From contig JAGSGY010000038.1 in the NCBI GenBank assembly GCA_023954855.1, positions 1 to 49,993 on the forward strand: DNA of 49,993 bases. The letters are read 5' to 3'. Within the stretch, counting starts at the first letter, position 1. Each line of letters begins with the position of its first letter. Below, piece by piece: positions 19,207 through 27,590 of the stretch. A program made the position numbers and the translations under genes. The notes under the pieces were generated by a model. That model saw only the letters and a program-made list of their open reading frames with translations. It made no database searches and had not been told where the DNA came from. The stretch is from Pseudomonadota bacterium. Lineage in GTDB: Bacteria; Myxococcota_A; UBA796; GCA-2862545.

Positions 19207-22200
19207 TTAGGCGACGCGGCGCCGGCGAAGCAGCGGCAGGGCGAGCAAGCCGAGCATCCAGGGCATCGAGCCACCGGTGGACGAGGTCGAGCAGTCACAG
19301 CCGCCCTGCACCCAGATGTCCTCGCCGGTGTCGCCGTCGCCGGTGTCGCCACCGTCGTCGTCGAAGTTGGTGACCTCGACATCGGTCGCATCGACGCCCG
19401 CGTAGGCGGTGTCGGCACTGGTGGCTGCGGCGAGCTCGACCATGAAGACGATGTCGCCATCGACGAGGTCATCGTCGACACCGGTCACATCCACGGTCTG
19501 CGGCGTGTCCCAGTTGGCGGTGGTGAAGGTCAGCGAAGCGACGCTGACCTCACCCTCGTCCGTGTTCGCGCTGGCCACCGGAATGGTGACGTCCGCGCTC
19601 GGGGCGGTGCCGAGTACGACGGTGAAGCTGTCGGACAGGCCGGTCTCGTCGGTCTCGAGACCGTCGATCGGCGTCACGATGATCGAGGCGCTGTCGTCGT
19701 CGAGGTTCTCGACGTCGACGGTGCCGATGGCGCCGGTGAAGGCGGCATCCGAGCTCGTCGCGGTGAGCGTGATCGTGTAGGTGATGTCGCCGTCGACGAT
19801 GGCGTCATCGACACCGGTGACGGTCACGTTCTGCGTCGTGTTCCAGTTCGCTGCGGTGAAGCTGACGGTCGCCGTGGACACGGTGCCCTCGGTCGCATCC
19901 GCCACCGCAATAGCCACGTCGACGTCCGCGGTGGGCTCTGCGGCGAGCTCGACCGTGAAGGTGTCGGTGCCACCGGCTTCGGTGGTCTGCAGCGGCGTGG
20001 TCGCGCCACCGTTGATCACCACGCTGCCAGAGTCGTCATCCTCGTTGATGAGGTCGACATCGTCCGCGGCAAAGCCGTCGTAGGCGGAGTCGCTGGAGGT
20101 CACAGTCGTCGTCACCTGGTAGGCGATGTCGCCGTCGACCAGGCTGTCGTCCTGACCGGTCACCGTCACCGTCTGTGCGGTGGACCAGTTGGCCGAGGTG
20201 AACACGAGCGAAGCGGTGGAAGCCGTTCCCTCGGAGGCGTCGGTGGAGGCGATGGCCACGGTGACGTCGGCGGTCGGAGCCGAGGTCAGCACCACGGTGA
20301 AGTCCTGGGTTCCGCCAGCCTCGGTGGTCGTTCCAGACGTCGGAGCCACGGTCACGCCGACGGTGTCGTCATCGATGTTGATGGCGTCGATGTCGTCGAG
20401 GTCGAGGTTGTCGTAGGCCGGGTCGTTCGAGGTCATCGCATCAATCTGCACGACGTACGCGACGTCGCCATCCTGAAGCGCATCGTCGACACCGGTGACG
20501 GTGACGGTCTGCGCCTGATCCCAGTCGGTGGTCGTGAAGACCAGCGAGGCCGGGACCGAGCCTTCGGTGGCATCCGAAGAGCTGAGCGGCACGGTGACGC
20601 TGTCGAGCGGCTGGCTGGACAGGGCGACGGTGAAGCTGTCGGTTCCGCCAGCCTCGGTCGTGGTCAGCGTCGTTCCGGGAGTGATGTCGAAGACCAAGCC
20701 CACCACGTCGTCATCGGCGTTGTCCCACGGGATGTCCGTGAGGTCGATGCCGGCGTAGTTGGTGTCGTTCGAGACGACCGCATCGACGACGAGGTCGAAG
20801 CCGATCGTGCCGTCGACGACGTCATCATCGACGCCGGTGACCGTCAGCGTCTGCACCTGGTCCCAGTTCGTCGCGTCGAAGACCAGCGAGGCCGCCGAGA
20901 CGGTGCCCTCGGCCGTGTTCGAAGACGAGAAGCCGATGGTCACGGTGTCGGTGGGCTGGGTGTTGAGCACGAAGTCGACCGTGTCGGTCGTTCCGGTCTC
21001 GTTGGTGAACAGTGCCGCTTCGCCACCAACGCCCGCGTCGGTCGTGATGGTGAAGCCGGCAGAGTCGTTGTCGGCGTTGGTGACGTCGACATCATCGACT
21101 GCGAAGTCGTTGAACGCGAGGTCGGAGCTCTGCGCCGGTCCCAGGTTCAGGGTGTAGGTCACAGGTCCGTCGATCACCGCGTCATCGACGCCGGTCACGG
21201 TCACGGTCTGCGGACGGTCCCAGTTGGTGCCGTCGAAGGTCAGCGAAGTCGTCGAGAGCGAGCCCTCGGTCGTGTTCAGGCCCGCAATGTCGATGGTCAC
21301 ATCGGCGGAGGGCTGTGCCGACAGCACCACCGTGAAGTCGTCACTGGTTCCGCTCTCGGAGGTCGAGAGGACCAGCGGGTCGACGACGATACCGGCGCGG
21401 TCGTTGTCTGCGTTGTTCCAGAGGATCTCGACTTCGGCGAGGTCGTTGAAGGCCGTGTCGGCACTTGCCGTCGGGCCGCGCACGAGGGCGAGGGTGATGT
21501 TGCCGTCGACGAGGTCGTCGTTGACGCCCTGGACACCCACCTTGACGCCGCTGTCCCAGTTGGACCGGGTCAGGGTCACCGTGCTCGGGCTCGTGACAAT
21601 GCCTTCGCCGAGGTCGTTGGAGCTGACCTCGAAGCGGACATCGGCCGAGGGCTGGCGCGAGAGCGTGAACAGCACCGTGTCGCTGGTGAGGTCCTCGGAG
21701 GTGGTGATCTCGCGGCTGCTGAGCGTCGAGATGACTGCGGGCTCGGTGGCGTCGATGAAGCTCAACAGCGGGATGTTGTCCGTCGGACAGACACTGGCGT
21801 TTCCGCCGCCCTGGCTGCAGTCGGTGCCGACCCAGCCCGGGTTGTCGTCTTCATCACCGAAGGTGACGATGTTCTCGGTAAACGTGATGTCGACGCTCGC
21901 CCAGACCATGTCGCCGGGCTCGAGCACGCCGGGAAGACGGCTCGTCACACAGAGATCACCCTGCTTGTTCGAATCCGCACCTGCCGTCTCGAGGCCCCAC
22001 ACCACATCGCGACCGGCGAGCACGCTCGTCGTGCCACCAATCGTCGCGTAGTAGGTCTCGTTTGCGTAGCTCACACCGTTCGGAATCGGCAGGCAGATCC
22101 GGTAGTTTCCGGCCAAGGTCGCCGCACTGCGCAAGTCGTTGTTGTTGAACATGCCGTACACGAGCTTCTTGGTCGTGCCCTGTGCGTAGGCGTTCTCGAC

Positions 22201-24477
22201 CTGTGGAGCGGGACTGTGCGTACAGCGCGGCGGAATCGGTGTGTCGCCGGTGTCGTAGAACTCGAAGCCGCAGCCATCGACCTGGGCGGTGTACTGCTTC
22301 ACCGTGACGGTGAGGTCGGGAAGGGTGTCAGCTGGGCAAGCGAGGGCATTGCCGAGTCCATCTGAGCAGTCGGAGCCCACCCAGCCAGGCTGGCTGTTCG
22401 TGTCGACGAAGTTCGCGTCGAACAGGTCGAACGTAAAGTCGGCGGTCACCCACATCACGTCGCCGGGCTCGAGCACGAGCGAGCGACTGCTCAGCGTCGC
22501 GCACAGGCTGCCACTGCTGTCGTCGAAGATGGCCGATGGCTGCACCGTGGTGCCACTGCGGTTCGTGACCGACAGCGAGGCGTTCGCGTGGGTCACATTC
22601 GGCGGCAGCGGCAGACAGACCGAGAACATGCCGCCGAGGGTGGCGGTGTCTGGGTCGGTGGGCACGCGGGCACCGTAGGTGAGGTTGTGCGTGCTGTAGG
22701 GCTCCACCGGACCGAGGGTCTGCGGCGAGGCCATCTCGCAGGTGAGCGAGGTGAGCGGACCGGGGTTGTCCATCACGAAGCCGCAGTCGTCGATGCGTGC
22801 GACGTATTCGCGCACGTCGACGGTGAGGTCAGGGAGCGTGTCGGAGGGGCAGGCCTGCGCGTTGCCGAGCATGTCACTGCAGTCGGTACCGACCCAGCCT
22901 GGCTGTCCGTTTGTGTCGACAAAACGCGCGTCAGTCGTTCCGAAGGTGAAGTCCGCGGTGACCCACATCACGTCGCCGGGCACGAGCACGAGCGAGCGGC
23001 TGCTCAAGGTCGCGCACAGGCTTCCGGAGCTGTCGTCAAAGATGGCGGGCTGCACCGTCGTGCCGCTACGGTCGGTAACTGAGAGCGACTGGTTGGCGTA
23101 GGTCACGCCGGACGGGAGCGGCAGGCAGACCGAGAACATGCCACCGAGAGTCGCCGTATCGGCATCGGTGGGCACGCGAGCGCCGTAGGTCAGGTTGTGC
23201 GTTGTGTTGGGGTCGATGGGACCGAGTGTCTGGGGCGAGGCCATCTCGCAGGTGAGCGATGTGAGCGGTCCAGAGTTGTCCATCACAAAGCCACAGTCGT
23301 CGATGCGAGCGACGTACTGCTTGACCGGGACGGTGAGAGCTTGGAGGTTGTCGAAGGGACAGACCGAGCCGTTGCTGACGAGGTTGCCGCCCCGGTCACG
23401 CTGAGAACAGTCGGTGCCGACCATGCCCTCCGCGCCCGTGGCGTTGACGAAGGTGACATCCGAAGTTCCGAAGGTGACGTCGAGGAGAACGGTCAGCTGG
23501 TCACCGGGAACCAGCGCTGCGGTTCCACCGTTGTACGTCGCCTCGTAGTGGCCCTGAATGTTGGCATCGGCACCGACCGCGTTGAGCCCAAAGGTGGTGT
23601 CGATTGCCGAGAGCGCCACGCCATTGAGGTAGAGACGCGGGTTCGCGGTACCCAGCCCGTTCGGTAGCGGCAGGCGAATCATGTAGGTGCCGCCGAGGTC
23701 AGCGTTCTCGGCGACCTGCATGCCGTAGGCGAGCTGATGGGTCGAGTTGGGCTCGATCGCCGCCGCGGTGGCGGGCTGCGGGTTGTCGGTGCAGCGAGGC
23801 TCGGAGAAGGTTGCGCCGACCGCACGCACGTCGATGCCGCAGCCGTCGACATTGGCATTGTAGACGGCGATCGGCTGAACAAAGGGCCGCAGCGCTGTGA
23901 ACTCGCAGGTCTGATCAACCGGGTCACAGTAGTTCGCCACGCCGGTGCTTCCGCTCTCGCTGAAGTACCTCGCCTCGCCCGTCAGCGAGACGCCATAGGT
24001 CACGTCCACCGTCGCGTAGAGGCTTTGGCCCGAAGCGAGCGACGCAGGACGCAGTCCCGCGGAATAGAACGAGCTGCAATAGTCGCCCTGGATGTTTGCA
24101 TCAGCGGTAGCGGTATTGAGGCTCCACGTCACGCCCTCGAGGGGAACATCAGAGGTCGAGAGGTACATGTTTGGGCTTGACGGAGTAGCCCCCACCGGAA
24201 GCGGCACGCACAGCCTGAAGGGGTCGGTCATGTTCGCGCCGGCCGCCGTACCGTTGAGTACACCGAACTTGATCTGATGGGAGCTATTCGGCTCGATCAC
24301 CACGCCCGTCTGCAGAGTCGTCGCCCCGCAACCCCGGGCAGCAAACGGCGCAGGTGCGGTGCCCACTGGGTTGACCCTGAACCCGCAAGGCTGGGGGTCA
24401 ATGACACCTCCGGCAAAGGCGGGCATCGACAGTAGAAGGCCCGAAACCGAGACGGCGGCAAGCTTGAGAATGTCCAT
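19207..24477 (-). CDS. 1756-residue modular surface protein with Calx-beta-like repeats and MYXO-CTERM tag
   Basis: I prefer the ATG at 24477, with AGG ten bases upstream and a signal peptide (MDILKLAAVSVSGLLLSMPAFAGG); an ATG at 24498 is in frame but has a weak ribosome site. Residues about 25-920 hold five units of about 170 residues, each starting with a D-x-CG[FI] motif and containing a stretch like HNLTYGARVPTD and a conserved CLPLP; units 3 and 4 are nearly identical. Residues about 920-1690 hold seven units of about 110 residues with the pattern TEAGGTDSFTV, ANWxxxQTVTVTGVDD and DGDI, resembling Calx-beta or cadherin-like repeats that often bind calcium. The C-terminus (GGCDCSTSSTGGS, hydrophobic helix, LRRRRVA) is a MYXO-CTERM-like tag. 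A surface adhesin or sheath role is inferred. Confidence 0.88.
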   Translation of the reverse strand: MDILKLAAVSVSGLLLSMPAFAGGVIDPQPCGFRVNPVGTAPAPFAARGCGATTLQTGVVIEPNSSHQIKFGVLNGTAAGANMTDPFRLCVPLPVGATPSSPNMYLSTSDVPLEGVTWSLNTATADANIQGDYCSSFYSAGLRPASLASGQSLYATVDVTYGVSLTGEARYFSESGSTGVANYCDPVDQTCEFTALRPFVQPIAVYNANVDGCGIDVRAVGATFSEPRCTDNPQPATAAAIEPNSTHQLAYGMQVAENADLGGTYMIRLPLPNGLGTANPRLYLNGVALSAIDTTFGLNAVGADANIQGHYEATYNGGTAALVPGDQLTVLLDVTFGTSDVTFVNATGAEGMVGTDCSQRDRGGNLVSNGSVCPFDNLQALTVPVKQYVARIDDCGFVMDNSGPLTSLTCEMASPQTLGPIDPNTTHNLTYGARVPTDADTATLGGMFSVCLPLPSGVTYANQSLSVTDRSGTTVQPAIFDDSSGSLCATLSSRSLVLVPGDVMWVTADFTFGTTDARFVDTNGQPGWVGTDCSDMLGNAQACPSDTLPDLTVDVREYVARIDDCGFVMDNPGPLTSLTCEMASPQTLGPVEPYSTHNLTYGARVPTDPDTATLGGMFSVCLPLPPNVTHANASLSVTNRSGTTVQPSAIFDDSSGSLCATLSSRSLVLEPGDVMWVTADFTFDLFDANFVDTNSQPGWVGSDCSDGLGNALACPADTLPDLTVTVKQYTAQVDGCGFEFYDTGDTPIPPRCTHSPAPQVENAYAQGTTKKLVYGMFNNNDLRSAATLAGNYRICLPIPNGVSYANETYYATIGGTTSVLAGRDVVWGLETAGADSNKQGDLCVTSRLPGVLEPGDMVWASVDITFTENIVTFGDEDDNPGWVGTDCSQGGGNASVCPTDNIPLLSFIDATEPAVISTLSSREITTSEDLTSDTVLFTLSRQPSADVRFEVSSNDLGEGIVTSPSTVTLTRSNWDSGVKVGVQGVNDDLVDGNITLALVRGPTASADTAFNDLAEVEILWNNADNDRAGIVVDPLVLSTSESGTSDDFTVVLSAQPSADVTIDIAGLNTTEGSLSTTSLTFDGTNWDRPQTVTVTGVDDAVIDGPVTYTLNLGPAQSSDLAFNDFAVDDVDVTNADNDSAGFTITTDAGVGGEAALFTNETGTTDTVDFVLNTQPTDTVTIGFSSSNTAEGTVSAASLVFDATNWDQVQTLTVTGVDDDVVDGTIGFDLVVDAVVSNDTNYAGIDLTDIPWDNADDDVVGLVFDITPGTTLTTTEAGGTDSFTVALSSQPLDSVTVPLSSSDATEGSVPASLVFTTTDWDQAQTVTVTGVDDALQDGDVAYVVQIDAMTSNDPAYDNLDLDDIDAINIDDDTVGVTVAPTSGTTTEAGGTQDFTVVLTSAPTADVTVAIASTDASEGTASTASLVFTSANWSTAQTVTVTGQDDSLVDGDIAYQVTTTVTSSDSAYDGFAADDVDLINEDDDSGSVVINGGATTPLQTTEAGGTDTFTVELAAEPTADVDVAIAVADATEGTVSTATVSFTAANWNTTQNVTVTGVDDAIVDGDITYTITLTATSSDAAFTGAIGTVDVENLDDDSASIIVTPIDGLETDETGLSDSFTVVLGTAPSADVTIPVASANTDEGEVSVASLTFTTANWDTPQTVDVTGVDDDLVDGDIVFMVELAAATSADTAYAGVDATDVEVTNFDDDGGDTGDGDTGEDIWVQGGCDCSTSSTGGSMPWMLGLLALPLLRRRRVA
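19330..21740 (-). repeat. seven tandem Calx-beta-like coding repeats
   Basis: Units of about 330 bp encode the C-terminal beta-sandwich repeats of the giant protein. Each has a Thr-Glu-x-Gly-x-x-Asp start, a conserved N-W-x-x-x-Q-T-V core, and ends at an Asp-Asp-Asp-like turn. Confidence 0.8.
22270..23320 (-). repeat. two near-identical 510-bp coding units
   Basis: Units 3 and 4 of the N-terminal series encode almost the same protein; the segment with CGFVMDNSGPLTSLTCEMAS recurs 510 bp away with Ser replaced by Pro. This indicates a recent in-frame tandem duplication. Boundaries are approximate. Confidence 0.75.
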
Positions 24478-24553
24478 TTGAAGGACCTCGAAGAGCATTG
24501 GGTCGGCGGGTCACGAGGAACATCCCAGCCAGAGCCCATGGTGATGGGGGCGC

Positions 24554-24582
24554 ACAATAGAGGGAAAACAGGCCGAAAGCAA
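24554..24582 (-). promoter_or_regulatory. candidate sigma-70-like promoter of the giant repeat gene
   Basis: Read on the minus strand, TTGCTT (24582-24577) and TATTGT (24559-24554) are separated by exactly 17 bases. The -10 is about 75 bases before the ATG. Matches to consensus are partial. Confidence 0.35.
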
Positions 24583-24605
24583 CGACGAATACGTCGTCAT
24601 CGGCC
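24571..24605. promoter_or_regulatory. nested inverted repeat next to the -35 box
   Basis: An inner perfect dyad ACGACG-AATA-CGTCGT (24582-24597) is flanked by GGCCGA and TCGGCC, also inverted. It abuts the candidate -35 of the giant repeat gene, the place expected for an operator. The binding protein is unknown. Confidence 0.4.
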
Positions 24606-24795
24606 GATTGAATGAGCGCGCTCGGCGACCCGATTCAGAGCAGAGCTCCGAGGCCGAAGAACGCGGGGCAGGCGCACGGAGGAGTTCCCGCGCCTAGACG
24701 CGAGGCCCCGTACCCTCTTCTCGAGGAGCCGTCCGACGCGCCCAGGTGCGCACACAACGCCATTCACCCCATCCATCCAGGTGAATCGCGCCACC

Positions 24796-24811
24796 TGTGA
24801 CCGAAGTCACA
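24796..24811. promoter_or_regulatory. CRP/FNR-like palindrome TGTGA-N6-TCACA
   Basis: The sequence TGTGACCGAAGTCACA is a perfect match to the classical CRP half-sites with the six-base spacer, 71 bases before the GTG of the DUF1993 gene. A CRP-like regulator is likely to bind. I do not see strong -35/-10 boxes beside it. Confidence 0.55.
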
Positions 24812-24881
24812 ATCGACAGGCCCCGCCGCCTTCCCTCTCGGCCCCTGGTGTCTAGCCATCGCCATCCCCGAGGAGTGTCCC

Positions 24882-25400
24882 GTGAACTTGTTCGACGAAT
24901 CCGTGCCCGCCTTCATCCGCATGCTCAAGAACCTCGAGCGCTGGCTCGATGAGGCCGAGACCTACGCCACTGAGCGCGGCTTCGACGTCGAGGACCTGCT
25001 CACCGCACGCCTCCACATCGACCAGTACCCCCTCACTCGGCAGATCCAGGCCGCCTGCGACTCTGCAAAGCTCGCCACCGCACGCCTTGCCGAGGCCAAG
25101 GCCCCGGTCCACGACGACGTCGAGACCACCCTCGCCGAGCTTCGCACACGCATTGGCGAGACCCTCGCGTTCATCGAGGGATTCTCAGCCGAGGACTTCG
25201 AGGGCAAGGCCGACGCGAAGCTCTACCTTCCCTTCCTGCAAGGCGGCTACGTCGTGGCGAACGACTACCTGCACCAGTTCGCCCTCGCGAACTTCTACTT
25301 CCACATCACCAATGCCTACGCGATCTTGCGGCACAACGGTGTGAAGCTCGGCAAACGCACCTTCATCGGACACATGAACGTGCAGATGCCCGAGGCCTAG
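24882..25400 (+). CDS. DUF1993 family protein (DinB-like fold)
   Basis: This is a 172-residue protein starting at GTG with a strong GAGGAG site seven bases upstream. It matches the DUF1993 family: FDESVPAFIRMLKNLERWLDEAE at the start, the RLHIDQYPLTRQIQAACD segment, and the C-terminal LHQFALANFYFHITNAYAILRHNGVKLGKRTFIG. The family is a four-helix bundle related to DinB; members seen in the database context are of unknown function, and the His-x-x-x-Ala/Tyr pattern near the C-terminus might bind a metal. It is a single-gene unit downstream of the CRP-like palindrome, so control by a cAMP- or redox-type regulator is possible. Confidence 0.88.
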   Translation: MNLFDESVPAFIRMLKNLERWLDEAETYATERGFDVEDLLTARLHIDQYPLTRQIQAACDSAKLATARLAEAKAPVHDDVETTLAELRTRIGETLAFIEGFSAEDFEGKADAKLYLPFLQGGYVVANDYLHQFALANFYFHITNAYAILRHNGVKLGKRTFIGHMNVQMPEA

Positions 25401-25410
25401 GCAGTATCGC

Positions 25411-26073
25411 CTAGAGCTTTCGAATCACCGCGCATTCGGTTCGGCGCAGGCCGTCGACCGCCTGGTAAACAGGGCCTACCCACACCACGCCCGTGGGGTA
25501 GTCGGCGGCCGGCGCGCGGTACGTCGCCGCGGCGTAGTCCACGCAAATGGGGTCAAGCCGGAGCGGCGCGTGCGCCCATCCGCCGTAGGCCATCCCCGTG
25601 TAGAGCACCTCCCATCCAGCCGGCGCGCTTTGCGTGTCCCACACCGTCGCGGTGACCCGTTCGGAGTAGAGGGTGGCGCCCGCGAGGTACGGGGGCCTGT
25701 CTTGCCCATCGGGATTCTCGGGCCGACTGCCGAGTTCGTAGATGCCAGCCATCAGCACCACCGGCGACAAGTGTCGACCTTGGGTACCCAGGAAGGCATC
25801 GGGGTCCTGATTCGGGATCAGCATCATCTCGCCCACGCCGGCTTCATCCGCATTCACGCCAGACGCAAAGCCGTGGCCTGTCGTGACGACCGTGGTGTCA
25901 GGGAGCGCCTCGGCGCTTCCCCAGCGCGTGAACACGTGACCCGCCGTCGGCATCGCGGCCCACAGCGCATCGACTTCGGCCCGCAGCTCAGCGAACTCGG
26001 CGTCCTGGGACGCACTTGGAGGCTTGGCTTCGGCAACTCCAGCGCACATCGTCAAGATGATCGTCAACCACAT
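25411..26073 (-). CDS. secreted protein of unknown function
   Basis: This is a 220-residue protein. The ATG at 26073 has GAGGGG about six bases upstream and a signal peptide (MWLTIILTMCAGVAEA); a nearby in-frame ATG at 26091 is possible. After a helical stretch (AEFAELRAEVDALWAAM) the rest is beta-rich, with ATVWDTQSAPAGWEVLYTGMAYGG and a Cys pair (PICVDYA, TECAVIR) near the end. I recognise no family. It is convergent with DUF1993 (10-base gap) and divergent from the small membrane protein gene at 26236. Confidence 0.65.
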   Translation of the reverse strand: MWLTIILTMCAGVAEAKPPSASQDAEFAELRAEVDALWAAMPTAGHVFTRWGSAEALPDTTVVTTGHGFASGVNADEAGVGEMMLIPNQDPDAFLGTQGRHLSPVVLMAGIYELGSRPENPDGQDRPPYLAGATLYSERVTATVWDTQSAPAGWEVLYTGMAYGGWAHAPLRLDPICVDYAAATYRAPAADYPTGVVWVGPVYQAVDGLRRTECAVIRKL

Positions 26074-26113
26074 CGCATACCCCTCATTCATTAGGAACCC
26101 TGTTCTAGGCCGA

Positions 26114-26127
26114 CATGCGCTCGCATG
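26114..26127. promoter_or_regulatory. 14-base palindrome in a divergent promoter region
   Basis: CATGCG-CT-CGCATG is a perfect inverted repeat in the AT-richer gap between the secreted-protein gene and the small membrane protein gene. It may be an operator. No regulator can be named. Confidence 0.35.
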
Positions 26128-26235
26128 CCACAAAAAGAATGCGTTTATTACATCAATTGGGCGATATGTGGTCTTTGTGCGCTTGGCTCCGCAAACGAAG
26201 GCTTCGCCTCGATCTCGCGCTACCCTGCCCTCGAC

Positions 26236-26688
26236 GTGACCGAATCCCGCCCCATCCCCAAGCTGCGCCTGCTGACGATCCTGGCCGTCGGCGTGTATCT
26301 GCAGGTCGGTCCGGTCACGCACCAAGCCCTGGGCATGCAGAAGATGCCGGGCTTCAAGACCTGGCGCATGTACCGAGGCTTTGGCCAGGACATTTGCCGC
26401 GTGCGCTTCTACGAACAGCGCCCCGACGGCACTCGCGCTGACATCGACCGCTTCGAGGTCCTGCGCACGACCCGCACAGAGGCCCCGCGCTACATCACGT
26501 TCATCCCCAGTGAGGCCCAGGTCGCGCGAACGGGGGAGACACTGTGTCGCAAGCTTCGCCGCCCCGCAGACCTGCGGGTCGATGGCGACTGCGGGTCGAT
26601 GCATACTTGGCGGTCGATGGACCGACTCGAGGGCGTGAATCTGTGCACGCTGGATGAGCCTCGATTCCGCGCGCTGGAGCGCCGATGA
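26236..26688 (+). CDS. small single-pass membrane protein paired with HTTM protein
   Basis: I suggest GTG at 26236, giving 150 residues with a near-N-terminal membrane helix (LRLLTILAVGVYLQVGPV); an upstream ATG at 26125 is in frame but its extra 37 residues look non-coding. The rest is a soluble, extracytoplasmic-looking domain with KTWRMYRGFGQDICRVRFYEQ and further Cys residues at LCRKL, DCGSM and NLCTL. It overlaps the HTTM gene as ATGA. The arrangement, a single-pass small protein followed by an HTTM protein, resembles SdpA-SdpB of Bacillus, but I see no clear SdpA sequence match. Function unknown. Confidence 0.65.
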   Translation: MTESRPIPKLRLLTILAVGVYLQVGPVTHQALGMQKMPGFKTWRMYRGFGQDICRVRFYEQRPDGTRADIDRFEVLRTTRTEAPRYITFIPSEAQVARTGETLCRKLRRPADLRVDGDCGSMHTWRSMDRLEGVNLCTLDEPRFRALERR

Positions 26689-27494
26689 TCTGGCGATGGT
26701 TTAGCGATCGGGTGCTGTTCTACGAGGGCTCCACCCGTGGCGCCGCCATCCTGCGCATCCTGCTGGCACTGCTGCTGTGGACCCGATGGGGTACCGATGT
26801 CGCCCCGTTCGTCGACGCCTCCCCTGCCCGGCTCGCGCTCGCCGCATCGTTCTATCTCTCGACGACGGGGATGCTGCTCGGGGTGTACAGCCGCATCTCG
26901 ACCGCGTGGGCAGCCGCGACTGTGCTCGCGATGGTGTTCTGGTTTGGGCCGAATGGCGTCGAGCCATGGACGCACCACCACACGGCGATCCTCGCTCTCT
27001 CCACGGCCCTGTGCGCCCTCACCCCGTGCGGCCACTCGTACTCCTGGGACCGCTGGCGAGCGCTGAAGCGTGGCACCGCCCCCGTCGAGCGTGCACCGCT
27101 GTGGGGCATGCGACTCGTCGGCTTGCACGTCAGTACCGTCTACTTCTGGACGGCGTGGGACAAGAGCTTCTGGGGCAATATCTCCGGCGATCGGCTCGAG
27201 ATGGCGATGCACACGCTGTACCTCGGCAGCGATGCGTCCACGATTCCGGGCTTTCACACCGCCATGATGCTCGCGTCGGTCGCCGTCATCGCGCTGGAGT
27301 ACTTCTTCGTCGTGGGTCTGTGGGTTCGACGTTGGCAGTGGTGGACCTTTCCGCTCGGCTTCGCGATGCATGCGGCCTTCTTCATCCTGCTTCCAGTGGG
27401 CACCTTCACTGCCACGATGTTCGCGCTGTACATCGCGTTCGTCGACGCCGATGCGCTCCACGACTGGCTCGACCGCATGGGTGGCGACACGTAG
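26685..27494 (+). CDS. HTTM-domain multipass membrane protein
   Basis: This is a 269-residue membrane protein with about seven hydrophobic helices, for example ILRILLALLLW, ASFYLSTTGMLLGVY and FAMHAAFFILLPVGTFTATMFALYI. The pattern, with conserved Trp/His near helix ends (EPWTHHHTAILAL, YFWTAWDKSFWG, FPLGFAMHAAFF), is that of the HTTM domain related to vitamin K-dependent gamma-carboxylase and to SdpB. Members often sit next to a small secreted or membrane partner, as here (ATGA overlap with the upstream gene). Neither substrate nor a carboxylase activity can be deduced. No SdpC-like toxin gene is recognisable. Confidence 0.82.
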   Translation: MIWRWFSDRVLFYEGSTRGAAILRILLALLLWTRWGTDVAPFVDASPARLALAASFYLSTTGMLLGVYSRISTAWAAATVLAMVFWFGPNGVEPWTHHHTAILALSTALCALTPCGHSYSWDRWRALKRGTAPVERAPLWGMRLVGLHVSTVYFWTAWDKSFWGNISGDRLEMAMHTLYLGSDASTIPGFHTAMMLASVAVIALEYFFVVGLWVRRWQWWTFPLGFAMHAAFFILLPVGTFTATMFALYIAFVDADALHDWLDRMGGDT

Positions 27495-27508
27495 CGAGGC
27501 CTGGAACA

Positions 27509-27529
27509 GGTCTGAAACATTTGCAGACC
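27509..27529 (+). terminator. stem-loop after the HTTM gene
   Basis: A perfect 6-bp stem GGTCTG / CAGACC with the loop AAACATTTG lies 14 bases after the HTTM stop. It lacks a T-tract; it may be a weak terminator or an operator for the next gene. Confidence 0.35.
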
Positions 27530-27590
27530 CGGGTGGATCCTACCTTTTCGACAAGGCCGGTCCACACGTCGTGGGCCCCTTGGGGTCACC

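Larger units (their letters stand above)
24478..24881. other. 404-base intergenic region between divergent genes
   Basis: This gap separates the giant repeat gene (minus) from the DUF1993 gene (plus). It holds a candidate promoter and palindrome for the minus gene and a CRP-like palindrome for the plus gene, listed separately. Short open frames in the middle have no ribosome site or recognisable product. I see no RNA gene. Confidence 0.6.

Noticed and set aside
19183-22365. A long open frame of about 1060 codons on the plus strand opposite the giant repeat gene
   Set aside because: It is a compositional shadow of a GC-rich, repeat-coding gene on the other strand. It has no ribosome site, no recognisable domain, and repeats in step with the true gene.
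25411-26073. SdpC-like toxin for the HTTM pair
   Set aside because: It has a signal peptide but lacks a hydrophobic C-terminal toxin segment and is on the opposite strand.
26125-26235. N-terminal extension of the small membrane protein from ATG 26125
   Set aside because: The 37 extra residues have no ribosome site, fall in an AT-richer promoter-like stretch containing a palindrome, and would place a soluble tail before the signal helix.
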